DNA of 64,000 nt, taken from contig JAKZAP010000001.1 of assembly GCA_023053575.1 (NCBI GenBank), forward strand, positions 25,872,533 to 25,936,532, in the 5' to 3' direction. The stretch comes from Branchinecta lynchi (Eukaryota; Arthropoda; Branchiopoda; Anostraca; Branchinectidae). Position numbers and translations under genes: made by a program. The notes beneath the pieces were generated by a model. That model made no database searches. It saw nothing but the letters and a program-made list of their open reading frames with translations, and was not told the origin of the DNA. Position 1 is the first letter of the stretch; each line of letters begins with the position of its first letter. Shown here one piece after another: positions 1 to 11,060 of this stretch.

Positions 1-2174
1 CCCTTCGGCCAAGTGCCATATAGCGATCGCAATTTCTGTCCGTCCGTCGGTCTGTCGGTCTGTCCAGGTTTTGCTAGTTCGGGCACTTCCACATAAGCTA
101 GGACGATAAAACTTGGCAGGCGTATCAGGGACCCCAAATGATTAAGTTGGAAATAGTCACTTCCCCGATCCGAGCACCGTGGGGGGAGTGGAGGGAGGGG
201 GAATCCGGATTCTTGAGGTATTTTTAACTTTTGAACGGGTGATCGGATCTCGATGAAATTTGATATTTGGAACGACCTCATGCCTCAGACGACCCACTTA
301 AAATCCGAACCGGATCCGGTGACTTTTTGGGGGAGCTGGAGGGGGCAACCGGAAATCTTGGGAAACGCTATGAGTGGAGGGATCGAGATGAAACTTGGTG
401 GGAAGACACCTAGCAAACACTAGATACATCGTTGACATAACCGAGCCGATTCGGGCACTGTGGGGGGGGGGGGAGTGGAGGGAGGGGGAATCCGGAATCT
501 TGAGGTATTTATAACTTTTGAACGGGTGATCGGATCTTGATGGAACTTGATATTTGGAAAGACCTCATGCCTCAGACGACCCACTTAAAATCTGAACCGG
601 ATCCGGTGACTTTTGGGGGGAGCTGGAGGGGGCAACCGGAAATCTTGGGAAACGCTATGAGTGGAGGGATCGAGATGAAACTTGGTGGGAAGACACCTAG
701 CAAACACTAGATACATCATTGACATAACCGAGCCGATTCGGGTACTGTGGGGGGAGTGGAGGGAGGGGGAATCCGGAATCTTGAGGTATTTATAACTTTT
801 GAACGGGTGATCGGATCTCGTTGGAACTTGATATTTGGAAAGACCTCATGCCTCAGACAACCTACTTAAAATCCGGACCGGATCCGGTGACTTTTAGGGG
901 GAGCTGGAGGGGGCAACCGGAAATCTTGGGAAACGCTATGAGTGGAGGGATCGAGATGAAACTTGGTGGGAAGACACCTAGCAAACACTAGATACATCAT
1001 TGACATAACCGAGCCGATTCGGGTACTGTGGGGGAGTGGAGGGAGGGGGAATCCGGAATCTTGAGGTATTGATAACTTTTGAACGGGTGATCGGATCTCG
1101 ATGGAACTTGATATTTGGAAAGACCTCATACCTCAGACGACCCACTTATAAACTGGACCGGATCCGGTGACTTTTGGGGGGAGCTGCAGGGGGCAACCGG
1201 AAATCTTGGGAAACGCTATGAGTGGAGGGATCGAGATGAAACTTGGTGGGAAGACACCTAGCAAACACTAGATACATCATTGACATAACCGAGCCGATTC
1301 GGGCACTGTGGGGGGGAGTGGAGGGAGGGGGAATCCGGAATCATGAGGTATTTATAACTTTTGAACGGGTTACCGGATCTCGATGAAACTTGATATTTGG
1401 AACGACCTCATGCCTCAGACGACCCACTTAAAATCCGGACCGGATCCGGTGACTTTTGGGGGGAGCTGGAGGGGGCAACCGGAAATCTTGGGAAACGCTA
1501 TGAGTGGAGGGATCGAGATGAAACTTGGTGTGCAGACACCTAGCAAACACTAGATACATAATTGACATAACCGAGCCAATTCGGGCACTGTGGGGGGAGT
1601 GGAGGGAGGGGGAATCCGGAATCTTGAGGTATTTATAACTTTTGAACGGGTGATCGGATCTCGACGGAACTTGATATTTGGAAAGGCCTCATGCCTCAGA
1701 CGACCCACTTAGAATCCGGACCGGATCCGGTGACTTTTGGGGGGAGCTGGAGGGGGCAACCGGAAATCTTGGGAAACGCTATGAGTGGAGGGATCGAGAT
1801 GAAACTTGGTGGGAAGACACCTAGCAAACACTAGATACATCATTGACATGACCGAGCCGATTCCGGCACTGTCGGGGGAGTGGAGGGAGAGGGAATCCGG
1901 AATCTTGAGGTATTTATAACTTTGACCGGATCTCGATGAAACTTGATATTTGGAAAGACCTCATGCCTCAGACGACCCACTTAAAATCCGGACCGGATCC
2001 GGTGACTTTTGGGGGGAGCTGGAGGGGAGAACCGGAAATATTGGAAAACGCTATGAGTGGAGGGAACGAGATGAAACTTGGTGGGAAGACACCTAGCAAA
2101 CACTAGATATATCATTGACATAACCGAGCCGTGCTTACTCGTAACAAGTGCCATATGAGCTCGTAGCTCTTGTT
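1..2174 (-). mobile_element. Hairpin-ended element with internal ~280-bp tandem array (copy A, cut by window start)
   Basis: The window opens inside a terminal hairpin followed by GCGATCGCAATTTC and a run of GTCCGTC/GTCTGTC steps. From about 200 to 2120 there are about seven direct repeats with a period of roughly 273-287 bp, recognisable by the recurring GCCTCAGACGACCCACTT. The other end, about 2130-2174, carries AACAAGTGCCATATGAGC and finishes CTCTTGTT. The same two ends bound copies at 31555-33034 and 43336-45810, which lie in the opposite orientation. No transposase is visible. The short ORFs in the array exist because the unit length is often near a multiple of three; they are not genes. 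The class is uncertain. A terminal hairpin, no long terminal inverted repeats and an internal satellite recall non-autonomous Helitron/Helentron elements, but that is inference. Confidence 0.75.
200..2120. repeat. Tandem array, ~280-bp unit, about 7 units
   Basis: Direct repeats inside hairpin element copy A. Each unit contains GATCGGATCTCGATG, a GGATCCGGTGACTTTT block, GGAAATCTTGGGAAACGC and AGACACCTAGCAAACACTAG. Units differ by scattered substitutions and by the length of a G-run. The same unit forms the array at about 43380-45610 in the other orientation. Confidence 0.9.
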
Positions 2175-2200
2175 TTTCCTTCGGTCTATGCGAAACACAA

Positions 2201-2481
2201 TCATGTTCACACTTCCTTCTAACAATGGTAACTATTAGTTACTATTTCCGTTCCAACCTCGTAAAAAGTTATTACGCTGACCGTTCCAACCTTCTCGAAA
2301 TAGTAACTAATAGTAAGTATTTGCTTACCATGCTCGGGAGCGTAATAAGCGTAGTAACTGCGCATCTCAGGAACGTGATTGGTCGGATTCGCCCGTGACA
2401 TGATATTCTGCTGGAAAATAGATATGCCAGAATTCGTAGCATCATGCGTAGTAACTACGGTAAGTAGGGTGGAACACGCTC
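2201..2481. mobile_element. MITE, GTGTTCCAC family (copy 1)
   Basis: The right end reads AGGGTGGAACACGCTC. The left end is a decayed inverted copy, near ATGTTCACACTTCCTTCTAAC. The interior, with TAGTAACTAATAG-type motifs and CTCGGGAGCGTAATAAGC, matches elements at 38925-39231, 41467-41755 and 47694-47957. It is about 280 bp with no coding capacity. Confidence 0.7.
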
Positions 2482-2907
2482 TAATCTCGGGATCAGCCGT
2501 CCGCCCTGTTCTCTGACTGTTTGCTTGGATTGCCGGACACGTAAATCGGTGTCTTGGACGAACCTACGCTCTTAAAAGATATCAGCGAGTTCGGGAATAT
2601 CCTTGTGGAAGGTTCAATAAGATCCTATGTGAAATCTTGTGTTAGAACACCCCAAGTTCAAACCCAAGATACAGCGGCACTTGGACTTATAATAGCTTAA
2701 AACCAACAAAGATGGAATAAAATCAGGAGTATCACCACAGACTCTTTGGTGTGTTTTGTTATGGTGTAGCTGAGGACTTGGACGCCTAGGCTTCGAAACA
2801 TAATTTGTGTGACTATCTTGATATTCAGGACATTTCGGGAACTCGAGTAATCCACAGTTTCGTGCATTGTTCCCCACCGACTACACATTTTTGTTCTCTC
2901 CTTTCAG
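2482..2907. other. Ankyrin intron sequence, no feature seen
   Basis: This stretch lies between the MITE and the first ankyrin exon. It ends in a pyrimidine-rich acceptor tract (TTGTTCTCTCCTTTCAG). Two overlapping minus-strand ORFs here look accidental. Confidence 0.6.
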
Positions 2908-3105
2908 AGCGGACTCACCCCTCTCCACGTCGCTAGCTTCATGGGATGCATGAATATCGTTCTCTTCCTGCTACAGAATGGTGCTGGACCAGACATACCG
3001 ACAGTCCGGGGCGAGACACCACTGCACTTGGCTGCTAGAGCCAATCAGTCGGACATTGTCAGAGTTCTTCTCAGGAATGGTGCCCAAGTTGACGCTAGAG
3101 CACGG
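2908..3105 (+). CDS. Ankyrin exon: two complete ankyrin repeats (corresponding to repeats 13-14)
   Basis: 66 codons, phase 0 to phase 0, between a TTTCAG acceptor and a GTAAGA donor. It encodes exactly two 33-residue repeats. The first opens [13 protein letters not shown] and the second continues [15 protein letters not shown], both carrying the TPLH turn-helix signature. [13 protein letters not shown] is close to the repeat just past the middle of the 24-repeat membrane-binding domain of vertebrate and fly ankyrins, so about twelve repeats should lie upstream of the window. In the family this solenoid binds membrane proteins (ion channels, exchangers, adhesion molecules) at the cytoplasmic face. 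An in-frame ATG exists at 2941, but the exon is clearly internal. Confidence 0.95.
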
Positions 3106-3389
3106 GTAAGAAATGCAGTTTTGAGTGTTTTTTCAACTCTTAAAGCACAAGTCAAAACTCGCAGTAGATACAGTTTACTGCTCCAGTATAAGTAAATAAG
3201 TGAGGAATTTTTATTAGACAAAAATTTGCTAGCGAGCTAGTTTGATTGTCTTAACAGAATATCATTATTTTTAACACTCACAGGTTACATAATGGGACAC
3301 GCTACGCCGACATTTTATTAAACATGTTTACGAGAAACGGCACAAACGTATTAATGGGCCGCTTTGTTTGGTTTTTACTGGCTTCAGCT

Positions 3390-4370
3390 TCAACGCGTGC
3401 GATTGTTTACTCGCGCCTCAGGTGGGGTGATAGCACGGTATTGGACGGATACAAGGATTTTCCAACCAAGCTTGAAAATCCGTGTGTTTACGACGCTCAT
3501 GCAGTGAGGAGAGGGATACGTTTGTTAGTAGAGATTCATAAGAACATGAAGTTACTTGATGACCTATTATAACTGAAACTGGTCTCTTTTGTATACGCTC
3601 TAGTTCATTGAACATGTATGCTGTGTTTTGAGCGTAAAGGACCCATAAGGGGCATGCGCACTCGATTACAGGTCTTACGGAACACAGATCAGCTGCCTTC
3701 AGACTATCACGGTCGCAACCAAATTGCCTTGTCTGTATCAGCGTTAGGAGTAATGCGTTTCCCGATTGTATCACGGTCTGAATGTGGTTAGTAAATGAAC
3801 AATTACTCGACAGGGTGACCCCTAGAATTTATGCTTACGCTAATACTGGGAAGGGTACATCGGGACACATAAAGTCTCATTTCAGCGGGTTGAACCGTAG
3901 GACCGTTGATTTGACATTTAAACTAAGATCATACTCGGTGCACTGATCAAGAAATGGCTGAAATAGGCATTCCGCGAATTGTGACCCAGCTACTTCATTC
4001 ACAACAAGGTATTTTAAGATAAATGACACCTCATCAGCAAATCTGAATCGCTCTTCCAATGATGGAAGGAGAAAGTTCATCAGGCATCTGAAAATCAAGC
4101 CTGCGACCTTCGTACCCTGGGGAGCTGCGCACGTGACCTTTGACCACTCAGAATACACATCACCGACAAAAAGGGGGAAAACGAACTGCATCCGGTCCTT
4201 CAGAACTAGCGTGAGCACTCGGTTTTTGGGCCCCATAAGCTTCGCGTTTTTTTCCGGCGCAGAGGGGGTTTATTAAGTCTATAAAAGCTTTGCAAAAACC
4301 AACAATCAACAATATTCGCGCATGGAGGTGTTGAGCAAAGGGATTAGCCACTTGCGAGTAGCAACCCGAA
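3390..4370 (-). pseudogene. Degenerate non-LTR reverse transcriptase (broken)
   Basis: Three consecutive minus-strand frames give pieces of one reverse transcriptase. About 4160-4351 has GFCKAFIDLIN, resembling motif A (FRKAFD). About 3877-4236 has APQGTKVAGLIF, resembling the PQG motif B, then RFADEVSF where the catalytic F/YADD motif is expected. About 3418-3774 has RPVIECACPLW and ELERIQKR, typical of the thumb region. The reading frame shifts between the pieces and the second catalytic aspartate is replaced by glutamate, so it is inactive. It differs from the neighbouring element at 4617-6200 and is clearly older. Probably a jockey/CR1-type LINE; the clade is uncertain. Confidence 0.8.
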
Positions 4371-4616
4371 GGAATTTAATTTTTTTGGGTAGTTGTGGCA
4401 TGTGGCACTTAAGTAATAGGAAAGGTTTGCTGGTATCAAAAATACAGAAAGGAACAGTGTATTGTGAGGTTCATTTTTTAGAACACACTCGAAAAACAAG
4501 CTTCTAGCATACGTCCGACATTGGAACATGGCTCCTTGTAGACTTATGTACCGATTTGTCTGTTTTCTTGTAGATGTAGAATCTTGTTTGGTGTCGCTGA
4601 AGGGAGCGGCAGCGGA

Positions 4617-6200
4617 ACGTACTGATACTGATACTGATACTGATACTTTATTGTAAAACGAGACTTTCACAGCATTGGATTGCCGAACTTGTCGTTTTCG
4701 TCAGGTACATCATAATTACAAAACATTTAATAAGGCGGTTGTACATAATAAAGCAATAGTCAAAAAATGATCAAACAAAATAAAAACCCTATACAATTAA
4801 AACATTAAAGGGAAATAGTTAATCAGTTGTTCAAAACTTCAACAAAAGATGGTACAAAGCTCTTTCTGTAGCGATCGGTTCTTGTACAAACAGGGTTAAG
4901 AACCGGAACTTTTTGTGCTACAGCTCGAGGTAGTCGAGGTTTTGGCGGGCAATATGGGGTAGGAAACAGGTGCTCAAAACATGAGTGGGAACGCAGACTG
5001 TTCCCGAAACCAGTACAAAGAGTAAGACGTCGGGCTGCTAAAGTAGGGAGGCGGAATTCTTTGAGGAGGAGGATATAAGGCACTTTGCCCTTGCGGTAGA
5101 TGATTCTCAAAGCTCTCTTCTGAATAGTTTCAAGCCTATCAGACTGATCTACTGTCAGGCCAAAGTGCCAAACCGGACAAGCATACTCAAGTAGCGGACG
5201 GATGAAAGTAACGTAAAGGCGGAGAACATGTGATTTAGGGCACGAAAATTTGGAAAACAGTTTTAGGAGAGACAGAGACGCACTGGCTTGTTTAATAATG
5301 GAACAAATGTGAGCCTCCCACTTCAGATCATTCGTCAGTGTGATCCCCAAAAGTTTGGTCTTTGTTGTAAATATTTCATTTGGTACTGGAGTAGTGAACG
5401 ATGGCTTTGATTTAAGAAAACTTATGGTCATGATATTCGATTTCTGTGAATTAACTTTCATTTTCGACTCGGCTGCTTCGGCAGCGATATCGTCAAGTAT
5501 TTCCATTGCGGTACTCTTTATGTTCCTTCTGCACCTTTCAAGTAATGTCATGTCGTCCACAAACTTCCAGCGATCGGCTGATTCGTTAGCAAGATTGTTA
5601 ATCATTACCAAAAATAACAGAGGACCTAAGAGCGTTCCCTGTGGAACACCGCAAGAAATAGGAAGTGCATCTGAATAAATGTTTTTATACCTTACAACTT
5701 GACTTCTATTTGACAGAAAAGATGCAATTATATTAACTAGAAAAGGTGGTACTTTAAATTCATTTAATAATTTTTCAATTAAAACATTGTGACTAACAAG
5801 ATCAAACGCTTTTTGGAGGTCAACTAAAATAAGATTCAGCCATGTATCAGGCTCATCAAGTAGTTTATATACAGTGTCGAGAAGGCTAACCAGATAATGT
5901 GTCGTCGATAAACCTTTCATGTTTCCGAACTGGTTTTCATCTATTAAATCATGGATCGTTTCTTTGAGCCAATCTGCTACAAAACTCTCATACATTTTGG
6001 AAAATATCGGTGTAAGAGTAATAGGACGGACTCCACTAAAATCCAGTTTAGCCCCTTTCTTCTGTATGGGAGTAACGTACCCTTTTTTCCAGCAATCAGG
6101 GAATAAACCGCTTTTGGTTATCGTGTTGAAAATATCTGACAAAGGTTTTGATAGTTTATCGGGAAATGCTTGGAATGCGTTTTTGATTTGCGATCACATC
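4617..6200 (-). mobile_element. 5'-truncated jockey/CR1-like LINE with hexanucleotide tail
   Basis: The insertion reads on the minus strand. Its 3' end is a short tandem tail of GTATCA units (about 4620-4650 on the + strand, preceded by about 170 bp of A+T-rich 3' UTR). The 5' end breaks off near 6190-6205, inside the reverse transcriptase, where the frame meets a stop. There is no endonuclease or ORF1, the usual outcome of incomplete target-primed reverse transcription. It lies in the first ankyrin intron of the window, antisense to the gene. Confidence 0.85.
4823..6142 (-). CDS. Non-LTR retrotransposon reverse transcriptase, C-terminal 439 codons
   Basis: An intact open frame of 439 residues. 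The visible motifs in order are: KKGYVTPIQKKG and FSGVRPITLTPIFSKM near residues 19-50; LVDLQKAFDLVSHN (motif A) about 106-118; GVPQGTLLGPLLF (motif B) about 165-177; KFVDD (motif C, a variant of YADD with both aspartates kept) about 193-197; KLLGITLTNDLKW about 263-275; and the thumb with RPLLEYACPVW and ETIQKRALRII about 315-348. This arrangement is diagnostic of jockey/CR1-superfamily LINEs. Homology continues about 15 codons upstream of the nominal start, so the listed start is only where an alternative start codon (TTG) occurs. The protein copies element RNA into DNA at the target site. Without an endonuclease this copy is not autonomous, but the open frame suggests a fairly recent insertion. 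Confidence 0.9.
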   Translation of the reverse strand: MSDIFNTITKSGLFPDCWKKGYVTPIQKKGAKLDFSGVRPITLTPIFSKMYESFVADWLKETIHDLIDENQFGNMKGLSTTHYLVSLLDTVYKLLDEPDTWLNLILVDLQKAFDLVSHNVLIEKLLNEFKVPPFLVNIIASFLSNRSQVVRYKNIYSDALPISCGVPQGTLLGPLLFLVMINNLANESADRWKFVDDMTLLERCRRNIKSTAMEILDDIAAEAAESKMKVNSQKSNIMTISFLKSKPSFTTPVPNEIFTTKTKLLGITLTNDLKWEAHICSIIKQASASLSLLKLFSKFSCPKSHVLRLYVTFIRPLLEYACPVWHFGLTVDQSDRLETIQKRALRIIYRKGKVPYILLLKEFRLPTLAARRLTLCTGFGNSLRSHSCFEHLFPTPYCPPKPRLPRAVAQKVPVLNPVCTRTDRYRKSFVPSFVEVLNN

Positions 6201-6423
6201 ACCTTTTGACCATGGAATGGAGGTCTGGAATTCTCTCTTCTTCCGCCAACGGATAACAAGAACAGGGTTCAAGTCCCTCTCCAGTCCACAGACAGCAGTG
6301 GAAAAACGCACGTGACGGATGGACGACAACATTAATTACTGAGAAACGAAAAAAGTGTAGACTCTGCAGATATACTTTTCGCTGCCTCGTAACTCGGTGA
6401 CTGTAAGTTTTTCTTCTTCTCAG

Positions 6424-6570
6424 GAGCAACAAACCCCTCTACATATCGCCTCTCGGCTGGGAAACGTCGATATTGTTATGCTTCTTCTTCAGCACGGTGC
6501 GGCAGTTGACGCCACCACTAAGGACCTCTACACTGCACTTCACGTGGCGTCCAAGGAGGGCCAGGATGAG
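6424..6570 (+). CDS. Ankyrin exon: one repeat and the first part of the next
   Basis: 49 codons, phase 0 to 0, acceptor TTCTCAG, donor GTACTA. It reads EQQTPLHIASRLGNVD then IVMLLLQHGAAVDATTKDLY and TALHVASKEGQDE. It joins the previous exon as ...DARAR|EQQTPLH, the same exon-boundary position as in other ankyrins. With the next exon (50 codons) it makes 99 residues, exactly three repeats, which confirms the splice choice. The wording is very close to insect ankyrin at this repeat. Confidence 0.95.
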
Positions 6571-7400
6571 GTACTATTGACCAAGAAACTCATTAACAGA
6601 ATCATTAGGGAGTATATCATTGAGAGGATAAAGGACGCAAAGCCCGACTTGTTTGTTTGACAGTAGTTTTGTTTTTGTTCTGCGCAATGTGCCTTTAAGT
6701 GTTGAGGGGGGTGGGGGGGGGATTTGAGTATGTTATATTCAGCCTGTTGACAGAACGGGTAAATGAACCAAAGGGTCGCAGTTAGAACGTTTACTTTCCT
6801 TATGCAAAACACGCTATTCGCTTTTCTTCGAAAGCCAACTTAGGCCCATTAGTAGCCAATCAGAAACCGCCAATTTTACCATCCAAAGTGGCGTTTTTAG
6901 TGTGTATAAATCTGAGCTCATCAGCTTCTGTTATGACGTTATCTTTGCTCAAATGCGGTTCATTTTCATACCTGGCTCTTTCCTTTGTATCTTGAAGGAC
7001 CCATAATTTTTTGTTGCTGCTCTTCCGATTTCGAGGGTATTTAAGTAGGCTACGTTTGCTTAGATATTGCAGAGTCCGTTCAGCCGCTTTGCTTTCATTT
7101 GTGCCTACCGCCCTCTTGTGGCTCTATTTGTGTCTCTCTAAAATTTCTCGTTTGTTTCATGACTAAAATAAACCTAGGTTCTGATGAACAGTGAGAACCA
7201 TTACAGTGACGTGGCCTTGAGTATGTGAAGCACATTGACCCCTATTAAGTTGTAACTGAAACTGAATGAAACTGAAAAAATTAAGTATTTTTTTTTTTTA
7301 CTCATATTTGCCCTTATTAACTTTTTCCTGATCCTCAGTTGACCCCTCCCCCCAAATTAGGTTGTAACAGTTCTAGTCAGTCCTGGTCGTTACTCAGTTA
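6571..7400. other. Ankyrin intron, no recognisable feature
   Basis: Contains a G-rich run at 6704-6720 and a T-run near 7288-7300. No coding sequence or repeat family is recognised. It is part of the 4.66-kb intron 6571-11232. Confidence 0.5.
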
Positions 7401-7407
7401 CCTCGTT

Positions 7408-7648
7408 CAAGTGTACTATCAGAATTCTGGTAATATTTACCGCATAGACGCGCACCTTTGTGTTAAATGCTATGTTGAATGCCGAAAATGTGCGGATGCC
7501 GAAAATGTGCCCTTTTAAGCGTTGTCTTTCAGCGAAATAAAAAGCAAAACGTAACGAAGCATAAATGTTATCTGCCTCTAGCATAAAATTTCAAAATGAT
7601 GCGCATCCATGTGTTAAACCTTATCAAACTTCTGACAGTGTGACAAGC
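7408..7648. mobile_element. Probable MITE, CTGACAGTG family
   Basis: The left end (ACTATCAGAATTCTGGTAATATTTACCGC..., then CACCTTTGTGTTAAA) and the right end (GCATCCATGTGTTAAAC, then CTTCTGACAGTGTG) are decayed inverted copies of each other. The same ends bound the element at 28310-28949 and recur in decayed form near 17565-17775 and 50370-50565. No coding sequence. Confidence 0.45.
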
Positions 7649-7649
7649 G

Positions 7650-9938
7650 ACTTACGTTCCGTATTATTTCTTGCTTCCTTTCTTTGTCATTTTGTTGCCA
7701 TTTTCCTTTTGTTTCCCTACTTGCTCTTTTGTACATCTGCCTTTAGACTGGTTTTTACTGCTCAGATTCGATAATCACCACCATACCTTATAAGTGTGAA
7801 TAATATCCTTTGTTCTGCGTCTTCTGTGAAAATCAACATGCTATCTGACAAAAATCCGACTGGATTTTTGGAATGATCCGTAATCTGTTCAAAGTCTTGG
7901 ATAATGGCGACAGGAATCTGGGCAGTGAAACCTTACTGTATATATTCTTCATTGGTTTGTAGACATTGACTTAGTTACAGTAAACAGGTTGACAGTTATC
8001 GCATAGTCCATGAAGCGACTGCTGGAGTTGCGTTCTATTCTCAGTTCCAGTCTGGTTATTTTTGGGTGATAAAGGAGATCTAACCTGTCCCTGTCTATCA
8101 GCCTTTTGAACTGCACAAAGCTAAACCATATTGGCATTCGCGTGATCGTCAGTGGAGGAGATTTTTCTTCATACTTGGCAGCCACTGGGAGATGGTGAGA
8201 CTTGAAAAAACAACCTTACCGGACAACGACATTGGGTTCGTGCGAGATCTGACCTGGTCATACAAAAATAATCGGAATTAAGAGCGGGTAGAAAATAAAA
8301 CCTGCCAGTCTATCAAAACAATCTTTATACCAACCAGGTTCTGGTTCATTTATTGATATTACTACTTCTACAAAATAAAAACTTGCACAAATCCGGCACA
8401 GCGCAGAGAACGAAAAGGCCGGACCTAAGAAGTCTAACTACTGATGTAACTACAATTACAATCGCCGTTACAAATTAGCAAGCCAGGGATACAGCCGATT
8501 TTGCTTTCCGTCGAAATCCTGAATAATTTTTCAAACTTTATTGAAAAAACATGCCAAACTGAAATAAAAGATTCAGGCACTATCTTTAGTATAAAAACGT
8601 TACAGACACTTCTTTCATAACGGGCATGGAGTACTGGAGATGGCTCTAATTTGGAACCTTTGACACACACCGCTCCTGTAGTCAATCAATCAATTATTTG
8701 GTTACTACACAAAAATGGCACAAAACTTGGCTATTTGGAATATTGGAAAAATGCAAAGCAAGAACGAACACATGAAGCAAGAAAGAAACCAGACGAAACT
8801 ATTAGCTGCGTTCGTTTACGTCGTTCGGTTCGCCGTTCCAACCGCCGTTTTACTATAAGCGTTTTCATTATAGCGCCGTTCTTGAACGGTGTTGGACTGC
8901 CGAGAATAAGGGGTTTTCTTTGTTCGGTCGGACCGCTGTTTCATTCGTCGTTTATATAACGACGAATGGAGGCTGAACGTCAGTTTCAACATCTCGGTTC
9001 AGACGTAAGGCGCGAAATTTCAAAATTCTCGGCAAAACAAATTAAACTTGTTAAATAAGCTAAAAAAGAGTGGGCCTGTTATACTAAAATCCATTGTTAT
9101 ACTTTATTATAGCTGCTGTTGTAAACATTAAGTTAGTTCGACTATTAACGTTTTCGGATCAGCTTCGTTCTTAAAAACGACGTTTATATAACGGGCCAAA
9201 GAAAACACTAATATGATACAATTTAAAAGACGTTTGTGGTACCGACAACGACGCACGACGAATACGAACGCGGCTATTAAGTCTAAATAAAAGCTCAGCG
9301 GTAGTACGTTTACCCGCCTTACTCCAGAGATGAGTCACATTATGTTTCCATATCGGAATAGAGCTGAAATTAGCTACATTTTCAACCATACTGAAAACAC
9401 CGGCACTGACACGACGAGTTGGAGTTGACACTTCGGAGTTCCAGGTTGAAATGGCAGTCAGTCGGAGAGATTGTGAGTTCTGTCCCCGCGGTACAACAAA
9501 CTTAATTTTAGAATCCTCCGTCTCTTCTGGTAGTAACTAGCTGCCAAGAAACATGCATTCTTTTTCTTTTGCACAGGTTTCTAATTGATCTGTTGACATG
9601 TTTCTTGCCTCAGGAGAGCATTTTCCGTAAGAAAATATGAAATAAACTTTTTAGTGTGTGAAAAAGTCTGTAAGCTTAGAATGGTAATTTGGAATTCTGC
9701 AATTGTTTTCTATTTTTCGTAGAATATTTTCTTGACATTTTTATTTTTCTTATTTTATTTAAAATATTGCCCCGCCTGCCTCTTATGGCTGATTTAGGCC
9801 TGTAAATAGTAATGCACTACGAGTAACAATTATGATAGAAAGGTAAACAAACATTCTCTAACTATGTTTCTTTAGTAATCCAGTTTTTAATAAATAAACA
9901 AATAAATATCATGTTCATACTATTGAATAACTCCTCTC
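7650..9938. other. Ankyrin intron, mostly unannotatable
   Basis: At 8810-9240 there are scattered GCCGTT/AACGGC and CGTTTATATAACG motifs, some mirrored (8945-8965 reads TCGTCGTTTATATAACGACGA, a palindrome). This suggests a decayed MITE, but clean ends are not visible. No convincing coding sequence: the ORFs at 8651-8959(+) and 9171-9431(-) show no family features. Confidence 0.4.
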
Positions 9939-10397
9939 TTAAAGCACAACTCTTACTAGAAATGATATTTTCTCCATGAAAGGGATCAGTGAAAATGTAT
10001 TCCGGAAATACCATTACTTTCCATCCAAAATTAGCGGTTTTCTTATTAGAGCTTGTCGACTCTATCCAGCCCTCCTGCTCTCCGACGCGGCGGCTGGGCG
10101 CAAAACGTTGGAAAACTGAACACGCCGTGGTTAAAAAGTTGGAAAACTAAGCAAATAAAAGAAGACAAAAACAGAAGTCTTATATCCTTATAAGTGAAAG
10201 AGTCGTCAGCGGACATTGAAGATTCTGGCAAACTTTGCGTTGTGTGCCGGGCAAAACTCGGCACATCCCAAAAAGCGCTAAAAGTTCGTAGGCACAAAAC
10301 GAAACAATGGAGAAAGGTGGGGATTTTAGAAGCTTATAATTCCATAAGGGAGCTCGGCATATTATAAAAGCCAGAATAAGCAAGAGGGGTCCTTTAA
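9939..10397 (+). mobile_element. TTAA-flanked MITE, family A (copy 1)
   Basis: About 455 bp between two TTAA tetranucleotides. It starts TTAA-AGCACAACTCTTAC and ends GAGGGGTCCT-TTAA, so the first bases of each end (AGCAC/AGGAC) are inverted copies. Near-complete relatives are at 16665-17123 (reverse) and 56037-56494 (same orientation). A TTAA duplication is the hallmark of piggyBac-type insertion, but the very short ends are not the canonical piggyBac CCC, so the superfamily is inferred. No coding capacity. Confidence 0.75.
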
Positions 10398-10439
10398 GTA
10401 AAACTCCCTTGGACTACTCTTCATTTGTATGACGTTGTT

Positions 10440-11060
10440 TTCCAGATAAGCTTCTGGGGATCTATCGCGATAAATAGTAATTGGCAAGTAAAGTCCACTC
10501 TCTGGGGGAGGATGAAATTGAGTATATAATGGCAGTGAGGGACGATAGTGTGCCGCTTGGGGCTACGAGAAAATATATTGGTAAGGGAAAAGCGAATAGC
10601 GGTCCTTACTTTTGTCCTATCTGTCGTAGGGACGATACGAGTGTGCCGTATATAGTGTGTGAGTGCGAAGGATTGAATGAGTGAAGGAGGGATGAGTATG
10701 GAGAGATATTTTTAATGAAGAATTCACGTTAAAGATGACGAAAGGTGAATGTTATCTGAATGTGAAAGATTTTTTAGCTTCTTGGCATTTAAGCTTCTTG
10801 GGATTTATTGCGATTTGTCTTTATCCGTAAAAAAGTAATTGGCGAGAAAGTTTACTCTGGGGTAGAAAGAAATTGAGCATATAATGGGAATGAGGGCTGA
10901 TAGTTTGCCGATTGGTGCTACGAGAAAATATATTGGTAAGGGAAACGCGAATAGCGGTCCTTACTTTTGTCGTATCTGTCATAGGGATGATAAGAGGGCG
11001 CTGCATGTAGTCTGTGAGTGCGAACAGTTCAGTGAATGAAGGGGGGATGAGTATAGAGGG
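10440..11060 (+). pseudogene. Tandemly duplicated fragment of a retrotransposon C-terminal zinc knuckle
   Basis: Two direct copies of a ~260-bp segment, about 10470-10720 and 10830-11060. Both encode ATRKYIGKG(K/N)ANSGPYFC followed by a cysteine cluster. Copy 1 is CPICRRDD then IVCEC. Copy 2 is CRICHRDD then LHVVCEC, keeping a C-x2-C-x8-H-x3-C-like arrangement. A C-terminal CCHC knuckle of this kind follows the reverse transcriptase in many non-LTR elements. Both copies run into stop codons soon after (E-x-stop-R-R/G-D-E-Y). It is a relic; identification rests on the cysteine pattern. Confidence 0.55.

Larger units (their letters stand above)
3106..6423 (+). other. Ankyrin intron filled by two reverse-transcriptase relics
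   Basis: The intron runs from a GTAAGA donor to a TTCTCAG acceptor. About 3390-6200 is occupied by two antisense non-LTR retrotransposon pieces, annotated separately. Nothing else is recognisable at 3106-3390 or 6200-6423. Confidence 0.8.

Noticed and set aside
866..1129. Proline-rich minus-strand ORF, with a sister + strand ORF at 45519-45875.
   Set aside because: Both are the ~280-bp satellite and element end read as protein. They are open only by period and composition, with no family features.
5340..6209. Plus-strand ORFs at 5340-5678 and 5919-6209.
   Set aside because: They are shadows of the minus-strand reverse transcriptase, which has all its motifs in one frame.
8651..8959. 102-codon + strand ORF in an intron.
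   Set aside because: No recognisable domain; it overlaps sequence with mirrored GCCGTT motifs that looks like a decayed MITE.
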